NCBI RefSeq assembly: GCF_017921835.1
Contig: NZ_JAGEMN010000001.1
Location: 489,874 to 553,873 of the forward strand
Direction: 5' to 3'
DNA length: 64,000 nt
DNA from: Sporosarcina sp. 6E9
GTDB lineage: Bacteria; Bacillota; Bacilli; Bacillales_A; Planococcaceae
Positions 8,333 through 17,143 of the stretch are shown one piece after another. Position numbers and translations under genes: made by a program. The notes beneath the pieces were generated by a model that saw only the letters and a list, made by a program, of their open reading frames with translations, had not been told where the DNA came from and ran no database searches. Within the stretch, counting starts at the first letter, position 1. Each line of letters opens with the position of its first letter.

Positions 8333-9508
8333 TTGTCTAAAGATCAACAAAAAAAGTTATTGATATTGATGATAAATATGTTTATTGCTGTAGGAAGTTT
8401 CGGTATTATCATTCCGATTTTACCTGCTTATTTACTTTCAATTGGTGAGGGTGGAAAAGCTGCTGGCCTAATGATTGCGATATTTGCTGGTGCACAATTA
8501 GTCATGTCGCCGATTGCTGGGAAATGGGCGGATCAGTATGGGCGGAGAATCATGATAATTGCGGGCCTTAGTGGACTAGCACTTTCTATGTTCGTTTTTT
8601 ATTTTTCAGATTCAATTACAGTATTGTATTTATCTAGAGTTATCGGCGGGATAGGAGCTGCGCTGTTAATTCCCGCGATATTTGCCTATGTAGCTGATAT
8701 TACAACGATGGATCAGCGTGCAAAAGGCAATAGTATGATATCAGCTGCGATGTCGCTTGGAATTGTTATCGGACCGGGAATAGGTGGATTTCTTGCGGAT
8801 TTCGGTTTGAAAATGCCTTTATTGGTCTCGGCGATTGTAGGTTTAGCGGCAGTCGTTTTCTCTTGGGTCATGCTAAAAGAAAGCCGCGATGAAGAAGTTG
8901 AATTGAATGCGGTCAATTCGGAACCGATGGTGAAAGAAATTATTCAATCGTTTAGTAAACCATTTTTTGTCCCGCTTTTGATTACGCTTGTTATGAGTTT
9001 CGGATTAATGGCTTATGAATCGGTGCTCGGGCTGTTTGTTGACAATGAATTCGGTGCATCGCCAAAAGATATTGCCATTCTTGTGACGTCCACTGGTATT
9101 GTGAGTACAATCATCCAATTATTTGCGGTGGACCGGGTTGTTCGTAGGTTTGGTGAACCAGCTGTGTTGACAATTTTTCTAGGCGTAGTTGCAGTTGGCT
9201 TTTTATTATCAATATTTGCTACAACATATGTGATGTTTTTTGCAGTTACGTTAATCATCTTTCTTTCCACCTCGATGTTGCGTCCAGTATTGACCACACT
9301 CATATCCAAGTTAGCAGGGAATGAACAAGGGTTTGCGATGGGTATGAACAACGCATATATGAGTATCGGTAATGTTTTAGGACCAGTACTTGCTGGTATT
9401 TTGTTTGATTTTAATATTATTTATCCATTTATTTTAGGGCTAATCGTTCTTGTATTAACAACGATTGGGTCGATGCGGTGGAAAGCGCCAAAAAATATAA
9501 TTTCATAA
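8333..9508 (+). CDS. MFS multidrug efflux transporter (Bmr/NorA/TetA-like)
   Basis: 391 residues and 12 predicted helices. GKWADQYGRR is motif A in loop 2-3. GIVIGPGIGGFLADFG in helix 5 is the antiporter motif C typical of 12-TM and 14-TM drug exporters. The family pumps hydrophobic drugs out in exchange for protons. The TTG at 8333 is chosen since GAAGGTAGG ends 9 bases upstream and the protein then begins directly before helix 1. The open frame reaches back to 8267 but without a ribosome site. A strong terminator follows. Confidence 0.83.
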   Translation: MSKDQQKKLLILMINMFIAVGSFGIIIPILPAYLLSIGEGGKAAGLMIAIFAGAQLVMSPIAGKWADQYGRRIMIIAGLSGLALSMFVFYFSDSITVLYLSRVIGGIGAALLIPAIFAYVADITTMDQRAKGNSMISAAMSLGIVIGPGIGGFLADFGLKMPLLVSAIVGLAAVVFSWVMLKESRDEEVELNAVNSEPMVKEIIQSFSKPFFVPLLITLVMSFGLMAYESVLGLFVDNEFGASPKDIAILVTSTGIVSTIIQLFAVDRVVRRFGEPAVLTIFLGVVAVGFLLSIFATTYVMFFAVTLIIFLSTSMLRPVLTTLISKLAGNEQGFAMGMNNAYMSIGNVLGPVLAGILFDFNIIYPFILGLIVLVLTTIGSMRWKAPKNIIS

Positions 9509-9513
9509 TGAAC

Positions 9514-9547
9514 AGGCTATCCAAATTTAATTGGATAGCCTTTTTTT
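9514..9547 (+). terminator. rho-independent terminator
   Basis: AGGCTATCCAA and TTGGATAGCCT stem with seven T. Confidence 0.92.
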
Positions 9548-9603
9548 ATGAATTAATAACTATAGCGTATAATCGTTAGAAAAAACTAAAAACATGATTT
9601 TAG

Positions 9604-9629
9604 GTTTAAGTTTAAATGCGGTAGGGTAG
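9604..9629 (+). promoter_or_regulatory. sigma-B promoter of opuD
   Basis: GTTTAA (9604-9609), 14-bp spacer, GGGTAG (9624-9629): a good match to the general-stress consensus GTTTAA-N14-GGGTAT. Transcription would begin near 9636, which makes the TTG start at 9667 much more likely than the ATG at 9640. B. subtilis opuD is also known to have a sigma-B promoter. Confidence 0.72.
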
Positions 9630-9666
9630 TGAAATATGAATGAATAAAAATAGGGGTCGGTGTGTT

Positions 9667-11241
9667 TTGGATAAAAAGTTTTGGAAGAATCCAGTTTTTT
9701 CAATATCAGCAACAGTCGTTTTAGTTTTAGTTATTCTCGGATCAATTAATCCTAATAAGTTCAGAATTGTAGCCGAGAAGCTTTACGGATTCACAACGAT
9801 TAATTTTGGTTGGTTTTATTTACTAGCGGTTTTTATCGTAATTGTATTTCTGGTCGCACTGGCGATTAGTAAGTATGGCGCTATTCGGATTGGCGGAGAT
9901 GATGAACGGCCGGATTATCCATTTTTCACTTGGATTGGTATGTTATTCTCAGCGGGATTTGGTGTTGGATTGGTTTTCTGGGGTGTCGCAGAACCGATGA
10001 GCCATTATTTCACTTCACCAATTGATGGTGTAGAACCGCAGACTGAAGAAGCAGCGCGAATTGCAATGAGCTATTCATTTTTTCATTGGGGAATCTCTCA
10101 ATGGGCAATCTTTGCAATTGTTGGACTTGTAATTGGTTTTTTACAGTTCCGAAAGAAAAGAGATGGACTTATATCTACGGCATTGGAGCCGCTGATGGGC
10201 TCTAACAAAACAGTAAAAACAACAATCGATTCATTAGCAGTTATTGCGACTGTAATGGGGGTAGCAACCTCGCTCGGTCTTGGAATTTTACAGATGAGCG
10301 GTGGGTTGCAATCTGTTTTTAAAATTGGAAATACATTCGGTGTCCAATTAATGATTGCGCTAATTGTTTTCATCGCGTATATGATTTCAGCCACAACAGG
10401 TTTAAACAAAGGGATTCGCTATTTGGGGAATTTTAACTTAGGAATGGCAATCGCGTTATTGCTCTTTATTTTTGCAGTTGGACCTAAAGTTTTCATTTTA
10501 GATACATTTACGTTGGCGATTGGCGATTTTATTTCGAATTTCGTTCAATATAGCTTAAGATTGCAACCATATAAAGGTGGTACGTGGGTACGTGATTGGA
10601 CAATATTTTATTGGGCTTGGACGATTGCTTGGTCTCCATTTGTCGGCGCATTCGTTGCTCGCGTATCGAAAGGTAGGACGATACGGGAATTCATAGCAGG
10701 CGTAATGGTGATTCCACCTGTCTTTGCTTGCATGTGGATCGCGACTTTAGGAGGGACGGCTTTATATAATGATTTGAATAATGGGACTAAAATTGCTGAA
10801 GCAGTTGATGCGGATATCACGTCTGCAATCTTTGCAACCTTTGAATATGTTCCGTTTTCAGGTTTGATTTCCGCTTTATCAATCTTGTTAATTTTTACTT
10901 TCCTTGTGACGTCAGCAGATTCTGCTACTTATATATTAGCGAGTATGACGACAAAGGGAAGTTTATTACCACCGCTAGTCGTTAAGATGGTTTGGGGAGT
11001 TCTTATGTCAGCAATTTCTGTTGTTCTTTTGTATGCAGGCGGTTTGGAGGCATTGCAATCAGCTTCGCTCGTATCCGCTTTGCCGTTCACATTATTATTA
11101 TTGCTCTTAGTTTTCTCAATGGGGAAACTGCTAAAGCGAGAACCGATTACGGTTCGCTCATCTGATGTTCGACGCTTTACTCGAATTGAAAAGGAAGCAA
11201 AGAAAAGAGCGATTGAAAAAGATTTGAATAAAAGAAAATAA
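9667..11241 (+). CDS. opuD: glycine betaine transporter, BCCT family
   Basis: About 524 residues, 12 membrane helices. FSAGFGVGLVFWGVAEPMSHY is the betaine site of helix 3 and RDWTIFYWAWTIAWSPFVG the family signature of helix 8. BCCT carriers import glycine betaine, choline or carnitine with Na+ during osmotic stress; the OpuD assignment rests on similarity and on the sigma-B promoter. The charged C-terminus (about 45 residues rich in Lys, Arg and Glu) fits the osmosensory tail. AGGGG lies 10 bases before the TTG start. An ATG at 9640 would extend it by 9 residues but lies almost at the predicted transcript end. Confidence 0.9.
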   Translation: MDKKFWKNPVFSISATVVLVLVILGSINPNKFRIVAEKLYGFTTINFGWFYLLAVFIVIVFLVALAISKYGAIRIGGDDERPDYPFFTWIGMLFSAGFGVGLVFWGVAEPMSHYFTSPIDGVEPQTEEAARIAMSYSFFHWGISQWAIFAIVGLVIGFLQFRKKRDGLISTALEPLMGSNKTVKTTIDSLAVIATVMGVATSLGLGILQMSGGLQSVFKIGNTFGVQLMIALIVFIAYMISATTGLNKGIRYLGNFNLGMAIALLLFIFAVGPKVFILDTFTLAIGDFISNFVQYSLRLQPYKGGTWVRDWTIFYWAWTIAWSPFVGAFVARVSKGRTIREFIAGVMVIPPVFACMWIATLGGTALYNDLNNGTKIAEAVDADITSAIFATFEYVPFSGLISALSILLIFTFLVTSADSATYILASMTTKGSLLPPLVVKMVWGVLMSAISVVLLYAGGLEALQSASLVSALPFTLLLLLLVFSMGKLLKREPITVRSSDVRRFTRIEKEAKKRAIEKDLNKRK

Positions 11242-11246
11242 TAATA

Positions 11247-11281
11247 AAATGCCGAGATCCCATGGGACTCGGCATTTTTTT
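11247..11281. terminator. bidirectional terminator
   Basis: AAAATGCCGAG...CTCGGCATTTTTTT between convergent opuD and the phosphatase gene. Confidence 0.88.
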
Positions 11282-11706
11282 CAATCTTTATATATTCTTT
11301 TTAATGCTTCTTTGAATTGGGGTCGAACTTTAATTTGAGGTCGAATTTCTTTCGCTTTGTGTTCAGCTTCATCGACAGTATCTGCTTGTCTGAGTTCGAG
11401 TAAGGTTGCTGTAGCAATAGTCCCAGCTCTACCGCGACCAGTATTACAATGGAAAAAAACATTTTTATCGGAATGATAGGCATTCATTACGGCTGTTACT
11501 GCTGCTTTAATCGATTCATCCAGATTGTCTGCCTCATCGACAATTGGCTGAAGGACACTTACGTCGCTTGAGAGAGACCCCTTTACCTCTGCACGCAAAT
11601 CATAGATTACATCAATCTTTTCATTCTCAAGTAGTTCATCAATCGCATCGATACCCCCTACGAAAATTCGGCCAGGTACGAGTGCTTCATATTTTTTAGT
11701 TGTCAT
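11281..11706 (-). CDS. protein tyrosine / dual-specificity phosphatase
   Basis: 141 residues. HCNTGRGRAG near residue 86 is the Cys-X5-Arg phosphate-binding loop of cysteine-dependent phosphatases, followed by a helix, and DLRAEVKG near 36 supplies the upstream strand. The size and the absence of extra domains fit compact dual-specificity or inositol-phosphate-like enzymes; the substrate is unknown. The ribosome site GGGGGTGAT precedes the ATG. It lies 26 bases after a serine/threonine-type metallophosphatase gene on the same strand, so two phosphatases of different fold probably share a transcript. Confidence 0.8.
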   Translation of the reverse strand: MTTKKYEALVPGRIFVGGIDAIDELLENEKIDVIYDLRAEVKGSLSSDVSVLQPIVDEADNLDESIKAAVTAVMNAYHSDKNVFFHCNTGRGRAGTIATATLLELRQADTVDEAEHKAKEIRPQIKVRPQFKEALKRIYKD

Positions 11707-11732
11707 AAAATCACCCCCTGGCCCTTAGTATA

Positions 11733-12442
11733 TCATTCTGTTAAGGATTTCACGTAGTAGACTTCTCGACTAGGTAATTCGAGACAATTTAATTGGCCGC
11801 CGAAAACCGCACCGCCGTCGATGCCGATGATATTATTTTCCCCGAAAAAGATTGAATGATTGTCGTGTAAATATTTTGTCGGTGTATGACCAAAAATGAC
11901 CGTCTTATCTCCGGAATATGCTTTGTGAAATTCTTTGCGAATCCACATTAAAGTGTATGGATCTGTTTCTTCAAGCGGCTGATTGGGATCGACTCCAGCG
12001 TGAACAAATATGTATTCATCTAACTCGATAAAGTGATCAAGGTTTTCAATAAAGTTGAGGTGCCTAGCTAATGTTTCGTCTTTTAGCATAGGTTTAATAA
12101 ACTCCGCTTCATCCGGCACTACAAACTCATTTTCTTTAAATCCATAGCTTTTCAATGTATCACGGCCGCCGTTTCGATTGATCCAGTTCTTCCAAGAACG
12201 CTCCTCGTCCGTAGTCAGTGCTTTAATCATCATGTCTTCATGATTCCCTTTAAGCACTAACGCTCCATCTGATTTCAATTCAATCACTTTCTCCAGGACT
12301 TTTTTGAATTTGGTCCCCGGTCTACAAAGTCGCCTAAGAGAATAAGTTGATCTTGCGATGAATCATAGTTTACTTCTGAGAGTAATCTTTTTAATAACTC
12401 CAATTCTCCATGAATATCGCTTATTGCAAGTATGCGTTTCAT
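11733..12442 (-). pseudogene. PrpE-like metallophosphatase, frameshifted at A AAA AAG
   Basis: From ATG 12442 the frame gives 48 residues with the metallophosphatase start MKRILAISDIHGE and GDFVDRGPNSKK, then runs into TGA at 12284. The family continues in the -1 frame with VLEKVIELKSDGALVLKGNHEDMM and later FVHAGV and VIFGHTPT. Joined, the product is 236 residues, normal for PrpE/Ap4A-hydrolase-like phosphatases that bind two metals through D, H, N and H residues. The break falls exactly at A AAA AAG (12305-12299), a classic -1 slippery heptamer in the correct phase. It is thus either a one-base deletion, a homopolymer sequencing error, or programmed frameshifting or slippage. All metal-ligand motifs are otherwise intact. 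Confidence 0.8.
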
Positions 12443-12538
12443 CTAATGCCGACGTCCTTTCGGATTGCAGTTCTTGTGACTCTAGCGTATATCAATGATA
12501 AACTAATGTAAACATGCGAAAAGTGAGAGGTGGATTTT

Positions 12539-13213
12539 ATGTGCGGAAGATTTACTTTATTCGCCCCGTATTATGATATTGTCGAACGATTTGATATTGA
12601 GTCGGCGTTCGATGAAAGCGATTATGTGCCAAGTTATAATATCGCGCCTTCGCAACAAGTGGTCGCCATCGTGAATGATGGTGAGAAAAATAGGTTGGGT
12701 CATTTACGCTGGGGGTTAATACCGCCATGGGCGAAAGATGAAAAGATTGGTTATAAAATGATTAATGCTAGAGCGGAATCAGTATCGGAAAGGCCTAGTT
12801 ATAAAAATGCATTTAAAAAGAAAAGATGTATTATTCCAGCCGACTCATTTTATGAATGGAAAAATACAGAAAATGGAAAAATCCCGATGCGTTTTAAATT
12901 AAAATCAAACGATATATTTTCTTTAGCAGGCTTATGGGAATCATGGAAATCGGCTGAAGGACAAACAATCCATACATGCACTGTTATAACGACACAACCA
13001 AATGAACTGGTTAAGCCGGTCCATAATAGAATGCCAGTCATTTTAAGGCCTGAGGATGAAGCGGCATGGTTGTCGCCGAATTTAGAAGATTTCGATTTCC
13101 TGGGCAATTTACTTGTACCGTTTGATGAAGGGAAAATGGATGCGTATCCAGTATCATCTTCTGTTAATTCTCCAAGAAATAACGATGAATCATTGATAAT
13201 TCAAGTGAAATAA
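12539..13213 (+). CDS. SOS response-associated peptidase / abasic-site DNA-protein crosslinker (YedK/HMCES family)
   Basis: 224 residues. The family makes a thiazolidine crosslink between its N-terminal Cys and abasic sites in single-stranded DNA, shielding them. The needed residues are present: Cys2 (MCGRF, exposed after Met removal), Asn34 in YNIAPSQ, Arg78 in NARAES, Glu106 in FYEW and His162 in PVHNRMP. The Met-Cys-Gly requirement fixes the start at 12539, with GAGAGGTGG upstream. An in-frame upstream Met would block the active Cys. It is divergent from the phosphatase pair and lies 17 bases upstream of the sirtuin gene, probably an operon. Confidence 0.93.
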   Translation: MCGRFTLFAPYYDIVERFDIESAFDESDYVPSYNIAPSQQVVAIVNDGEKNRLGHLRWGLIPPWAKDEKIGYKMINARAESVSERPSYKNAFKKKRCIIPADSFYEWKNTENGKIPMRFKLKSNDIFSLAGLWESWKSAEGQTIHTCTVITTQPNELVKPVHNRMPVILRPEDEAAWLSPNLEDFDFLGNLLVPFDEGKMDAYPVSSSVNSPRNNDESLIIQVK

Positions 13214-13230
13214 AGGATAGGGGGATTCGA

Positions 13231-13950
13231 TTGTTAGTAGATTTACTAGAGAAATCAAATTATATTGTCGTGTACACGGGTGCGGGCATGTCCACTGAGA
13301 GTGGGTTGCCAGATTTTCGTTCGGCTAACACAGGGCTTTGGGAAAAGGAAGATCCTACACAAATTGCGAGTACGGAAGCTTTGAATCGCGACGTGGAAAA
13401 GTTCTTCCAATTTTATCGAGAACGCGTAATCGGCGTGAAAGATTGCAAGCCACATAATGGGCATGACATTTTAGCGAAATGGGAAAAAGATGGATTAATC
13501 CAAAGTATTATCACACAAAACGTGGATGGTTTTCATTCAGAGGCAGGATCTGAGAATGTTATGGAGCTTCACGGGACATTGCAGAAAGTACATTGTGAGA
13601 CATGTAAGAAAGAATACGGAAGTGAGATGTACGAATCTGAAACTTTCTATTGCGGATGCGGCGGTAAATTACGTCCTTCTATTGTATTATTTGGCGAAGG
13701 ACTTCCAGAAGAAACGTTCATGAAAGCAGTCGAGGAAAGTGAAAAAGCGGATCTTTTTATTGTGCTAGGTTCTTCGTTGACGGTCACACCGGCAAATCAA
13801 TTTCCGTTAATTGCAAAAGAAAACGGTGCTAAACTATTAATCGTTAATATGGATCCGACACATTTCGACGATTTAGCGGATGTTGTGATTAATGATCAGA
13901 AAATAGGAGAAGTCCTCGCTGAAATCGATCGTCATTTAGTGAAGAAATAA
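13231..13950 (+). CDS. cobB: NAD-dependent protein deacylase (sirtuin)
   Basis: 239 residues. The Rossmann NAD site shows TGAGMSTESGLPDFR (16-30), TQNVDG (95-100) and GSSLTVTPAN; the catalytic base is His114 in ELHGTL. A zinc ribbon is formed by Cys122, Cys125, Cys141 and Cys143. Sirtuins remove acyl groups from lysines, giving nicotinamide and O-acyl-ADP-ribose; B. subtilis SrtN is the likely counterpart. The TTG start follows GATAGGGGG. Downstream a 10-bp hairpin without a good U-tract closes the unit. Confidence 0.92.
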   Translation: MLVDLLEKSNYIVVYTGAGMSTESGLPDFRSANTGLWEKEDPTQIASTEALNRDVEKFFQFYRERVIGVKDCKPHNGHDILAKWEKDGLIQSIITQNVDGFHSEAGSENVMELHGTLQKVHCETCKKEYGSEMYESETFYCGCGGKLRPSIVLFGEGLPEETFMKAVEESEKADLFIVLGSSLTVTPANQFPLIAKENGAKLLIVNMDPTHFDDLADVVINDQKIGEVLAEIDRHLVKK

Positions 13951-13956
13951 GTGTAA

Positions 13957-13989
13957 GTCGGATATCTGTCCTAGGGATGGATATCCGAC
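13957..13989 (+). terminator. hairpin after sirtuin gene
   Basis: GTCGGATATC pairs with GATATCCGAC. The T-tail is weak, so its function as a terminator is uncertain. Confidence 0.5.
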
Positions 13990-14000
13990 GCATATTAAAA

Positions 14001-14612
14001 TCAGGTAAATGTAATCATTGTATCTAGCGGACTATTGGGTTTTATAATATCTGCGACATCTAAAATAGGTATCGGAAAGTAAGGGAAACCTAAGTAATAA
14101 GGCGTGATCTCATAGAGTTGGAAATAAACAACTAGGGATGTATCCGCAATATAGAAATCATGTTCGGGACGAATGACTTTGAATTAGTCGAGCAATTGAA
14201 TTTTCCATTTCTTGATGTCTACTTTAATAATCGCAGATATCTGTTCTACGTAATTGCTACCGTCTTTAAACAAGTCTTTTAATGTATATTTTTTTCCTGT
14301 GGCGGTGTCAAATGTCAGCGATTTAATAATTGTCATGCCATGTGCGCCGCCAGTAAAGGAGTAAACAATCAGGTTTAAACTAAGAATGCCCCGTTGATTA
14401 TTTTTAATCTCGTAGTAAGCTACCATTTCAACTAGTTCGGGTTTATAGTAACTTTGCTCGATTAGGATTTCATTTAATAACGTCATGATTCCGTGATTGA
14501 TTTTAGCTTGGGCATCCGGATTATTTAAGTTGGTAACGGCGGGAAAATAGACATTTACATTCGGTGAGTTATGTGGAATCTTTTTAGTAATAATTCGAAC
14601 AGGAAACTTCAC
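14001..14612 (-). pseudogene. DUF3298 (RsiV/PdaC-like) domain protein interrupted by in-frame TAA
   Basis: The upstream part encodes about 142 residues with a DUF3298-type body (YYEIKNNQRGILSLNL, YSFTGGAHGMT, TGKKYTLKDLFKDG) and stops at TAA 14186-14184. The same frame then stays open for 60 more codons and encodes the expected end of the domain: FKVIRPEHDFYIADTSLVV, YFQLYEITPYYLGFPYFPIP. A single nonsense change, for example GAA to TAA, explains this. The truncated product would lack the last strands of the fold. No signal peptide or membrane anchor is visible. The start is likely GTG 14612 (AAAGGA 9 bases away); an ATG at 14621 overlaps the ribosome site. Confidence 0.75.
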
Positions 14613-14697
14613 TAACAACATCCTTTCATTCGAGCGTGATAAAGAATTATATGTTGAACCAGTATAATAAGTACTTAGGGAACGGGGGACCTTATTG

Positions 14698-15651
14698 ATG
14701 GTGACATTGGAAGATGTAAAGAAAGCCCAGCTTGGAAATAAAGAATTTGTGCATTACACGCCGATGCTGACTTCTGCACAATTAGATGATCTTTGTGGGA
14801 ACCGGGTTTTCTTGAAAGCGGAGCATTTGCAAAAGACGGGTTCATTCAAAATTCGAGGGGCTGCGAATAAGGCTCAGGAAGCTGTGAGACAGGGAGCGCA
14901 ATATATTACGGCGGCGTCCTCTGGAAATCACGGACAAGCAGTTGCATATATGGCAAATAAATTAGGAATTCAAGCGACCATCGTCATTCCCGAAGATGCA
15001 AATGCAGTGAAAATTGCAGCGATTGAAGCGTACAATGGGAAAATCGTTAAATGCGGAACAACTTCAGCTGAACGGATTCCAAAAGCGATGGAAATTGCAG
15101 CACAAAATGATGGCGTCTTTATCCCGCCTTATGATGATCCATATATAATTGCGGGACAGGGAACGGTGGGAATTGAAATATTAGAACAGGTTCCCAATGC
15201 TGAGATTATCGTCGTGCCTGTTGGCGGCGGGGGATTAATCAGTGGGATTTTATCAGCGGTGAAGCAACTTAATCCGAAGATAAAAGTCGTCGGGGTTGAA
15301 CCAGACACCGCGAACGATACTTTTTTGTCTTTCCAAACGGGTGAAATCACTGCGATTCCTGCAACAACAACGATAGCGGATGGCCTTCGTACATCTCAAC
15401 CTGGAGATTTGACGTTTCCTATCGTGAAAGAATATCTAGATGACCTTGTACTTGTATCAGAGGAAGAGATAAAAAATGCTTTTCATTTTATAGTAGAACG
15501 CACAAAACAGGTCATCGAGCCGTCCAGTGCGGTGACAATTGCAGCGATTCTTTCAGGGAAGTTAAATGTCGAGGACAAACATATTGTTGCTATTTTATCT
15601 GGAGGCAATGTTGATTTGCGACAGATAAATGATTTTATGTCTAAGAAATAA
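14698..15651 (+). CDS. threonine/serine dehydratase, PLP-dependent (no ACT domain)
   Basis: 317 residues of fold-type II PLP enzyme. The Schiff-base Lys is at about 51 in KTGSFKIRGA. SSGNHGQ near 80 binds the carboxylate, PVGGGGLISG near 168-177 is the glycine loop for the PLP phosphate. The C-terminal ACT regulatory domain of biosynthetic IlvA is absent, so it resembles catabolic TdcB or serine racemase-type dehydratases: threonine to 2-oxobutyrate plus ammonia, or serine to pyruvate. ACGGGGGA lies 8 bases before ATG 14698. No isoleucine genes are adjacent. Confidence 0.88.
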   Translation: MVTLEDVKKAQLGNKEFVHYTPMLTSAQLDDLCGNRVFLKAEHLQKTGSFKIRGAANKAQEAVRQGAQYITAASSGNHGQAVAYMANKLGIQATIVIPEDANAVKIAAIEAYNGKIVKCGTTSAERIPKAMEIAAQNDGVFIPPYDDPYIIAGQGTVGIEILEQVPNAEIIVVPVGGGGLISGILSAVKQLNPKIKVVGVEPDTANDTFLSFQTGEITAIPATTTIADGLRTSQPGDLTFPIVKEYLDDLVLVSEEEIKNAFHFIVERTKQVIEPSSAVTIAAILSGKLNVEDKHIVAILSGGNVDLRQINDFMSKK

Positions 15652-15763
15652 TCAGCGGGAAGATGCATTGAATGCTCTATTAACGACTAAATGCTATCGA
15701 ATGACAGGGTGCAAATTTCGGTGTAAGATTAATAAAAAGAATGATGGACAGGGAGGTTTCGAA

Positions 15764-16174
15764 ATGTCGGAGAAAAAAGATTATGAGGAAGTATTAAGAA
15801 CAATGGATTCTGAGAAGGCGATTCAAAATATGGACAAACATTATTCTGATAAGAAATTTTGGAATAAATTGAAGAAGTTTGGCAAAAAAGCAGGGCAAAA
15901 GACAGTCTATTATAGCTTGCTTCTATTTTACACAGCTAAAGATCCGAGAGTACCCAACTCTTCTAAAATGATTATTGTCGGAGCGTTAGGTTATCTAATT
16001 TTCCCAGTCGACCTCATACCGGATTTCATACCTGTAGTAGGTCTAGCTGATGATGCGACTGTAATTGCGGCAGCCGTTTATAAAGTAGTTCAGCATATTG
16101 ATGATGAGATTAAAAATAAAACTAAGCAAAAGTATAGCGAGTTTTTCGGGGATACATCCGCTATTGAAATTTAA
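15764..16174 (+). CDS. DUF1232 / YkvA-family membrane protein
   Basis: 136 residues. The first 70 are charged and soluble; residues 74-120 hold the DUF1232 core, with PNSSKMIIVGALGYLIFPVD, the LIPDFIPVVGLADDA turn and VVQHID, forming two short membrane helices. The family is widespread and of unknown function. GGGAGG at 15751-15756 gives the ATG start; the frame is open for 45 codons further upstream without a ribosome site. A strong terminator shared with the convergent SAM hydrolase gene follows. Confidence 0.82.
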   Translation: MSEKKDYEEVLRTMDSEKAIQNMDKHYSDKKFWNKLKKFGKKAGQKTVYYSLLLFYTAKDPRVPNSSKMIIVGALGYLIFPVDLIPDFIPVVGLADDATVIAAAVYKVVQHIDDEIKNKTKQKYSEFFGDTSAIEI

Positions 16175-16213
16175 AAAGCTTTCGCGGGATCTGGATGCCT
16201 GCGAAAGCTTTTT
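16172..16213. terminator. bidirectional terminator
   Basis: AAAAAGCTTTCGC...GCGAAAGCTTTTTTT, 13-bp stem between convergent genes. Confidence 0.92.
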
Positions 16214-17080
16214 TTATTCATAAACAATACGCGGTGCCTTACGAATGACAACTTCCCAATTCGTTCCCGTTCCAATACGATATGCGTCTGCAAAAGATCC
16301 TTGGTTGATCGCAATCCCAATATTGTCTAGTGAGTTTACATAGACAAGTGGTTCACCGATATGCAAATCTGCAAACGAGCGACCGTATGTCATGATGTTG
16401 TTGTAAATTGTGCGTCCGTCCGTTGTAATTGTCACTTCAAATGAATCTCCATGTTGCTCTGCAATTTCAATAAATTGTTTCCGGCTAATGTTCGTCCATA
16501 GATTTCCGAACGGTCTATCGATAATGTCAACATTGCCTGTAATAACTTCATCTTCAATTGATGAATTTTTAAGTGGCAATGATACAATTTCAGTCGTATT
16601 GAATGCTGGTCCAACATTCTCATAGTTAATCACGCCTGAAGCGAGTCGGGCGCCCGTATAAGCGAAAATGTCTCGACCATGGAATGTATGAGATTCACCT
16701 GAGTTTGGTAGTCTGTTTACGGTCTCGTCAATGTCTCTAACTTCAGTTATTCCGATGAATTGTTTTACATGTGTCAGCGTACCATTATCCGGCGTTATAA
16801 TATATTGGCCGTTCGTGGTTTTTGCAACAACAGCACGACGGTCTGAACCAACCCCTGGATCGACAATCGATACAAATACAGTTCCTTCTGGCCAATATCT
16901 AATTGTCTGGAGCAATCGATAAGACGCTTCCCATAAATTGTACTGTGGAATTTGATGCGTAATTTCAAAAATAGAGAGTCCAGGTTGAACTGTGTTTGCC
17001 ACCCCGTGCATTGCGCTCACGGCACCATCGCTATTACCAAAATCCGATTGAAAAACTAATAAACCTTTTGTCATTTCCAA
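16214..17080 (-). CDS. S-adenosyl-L-methionine hydrolase (adenosine-forming), DUF62 family
   Basis: 288 residues. The family splits SAM with water into adenosine and L-methionine and is related to fluorinase/chlorinase. Conserved pieces: FQSDFGNSDGAVSAMHG near the N-terminus (Asp, substrate binding), VDPGVGSDRRAVVAKT near 75-90, PDNGTL, and HGRDIFAYTGARLASG near 135-150 with the catalytic His. The 23-residue insertion that marks true halogenases is not apparent, so hydrolase is the better call. The gene is preceded by a T-box leader that reads as methionine-specific. This suggests that methionine is released from SAM when charged tRNA-Met runs low. Confidence 0.88.
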   Translation of the reverse strand: MEMTKGLLVFQSDFGNSDGAVSAMHGVANTVQPGLSIFEITHQIPQYNLWEASYRLLQTIRYWPEGTVFVSIVDPGVGSDRRAVVAKTTNGQYIITPDNGTLTHVKQFIGITEVRDIDETVNRLPNSGESHTFHGRDIFAYTGARLASGVINYENVGPAFNTTEIVSLPLKNSSIEDEVITGNVDIIDRPFGNLWTNISRKQFIEIAEQHGDSFEVTITTDGRTIYNNIMTYGRSFADLHIGEPLVYVNSLDNIGIAINQGSFADAYRIGTGTNWEVVIRKAPRIVYE

Positions 17081-17143
17081 ACACTCCTCGTTGTTATTTT
17101 TTACTTAAAAACCTGCTGAACAGTCTTGTGGAGTAAAAAAGGG

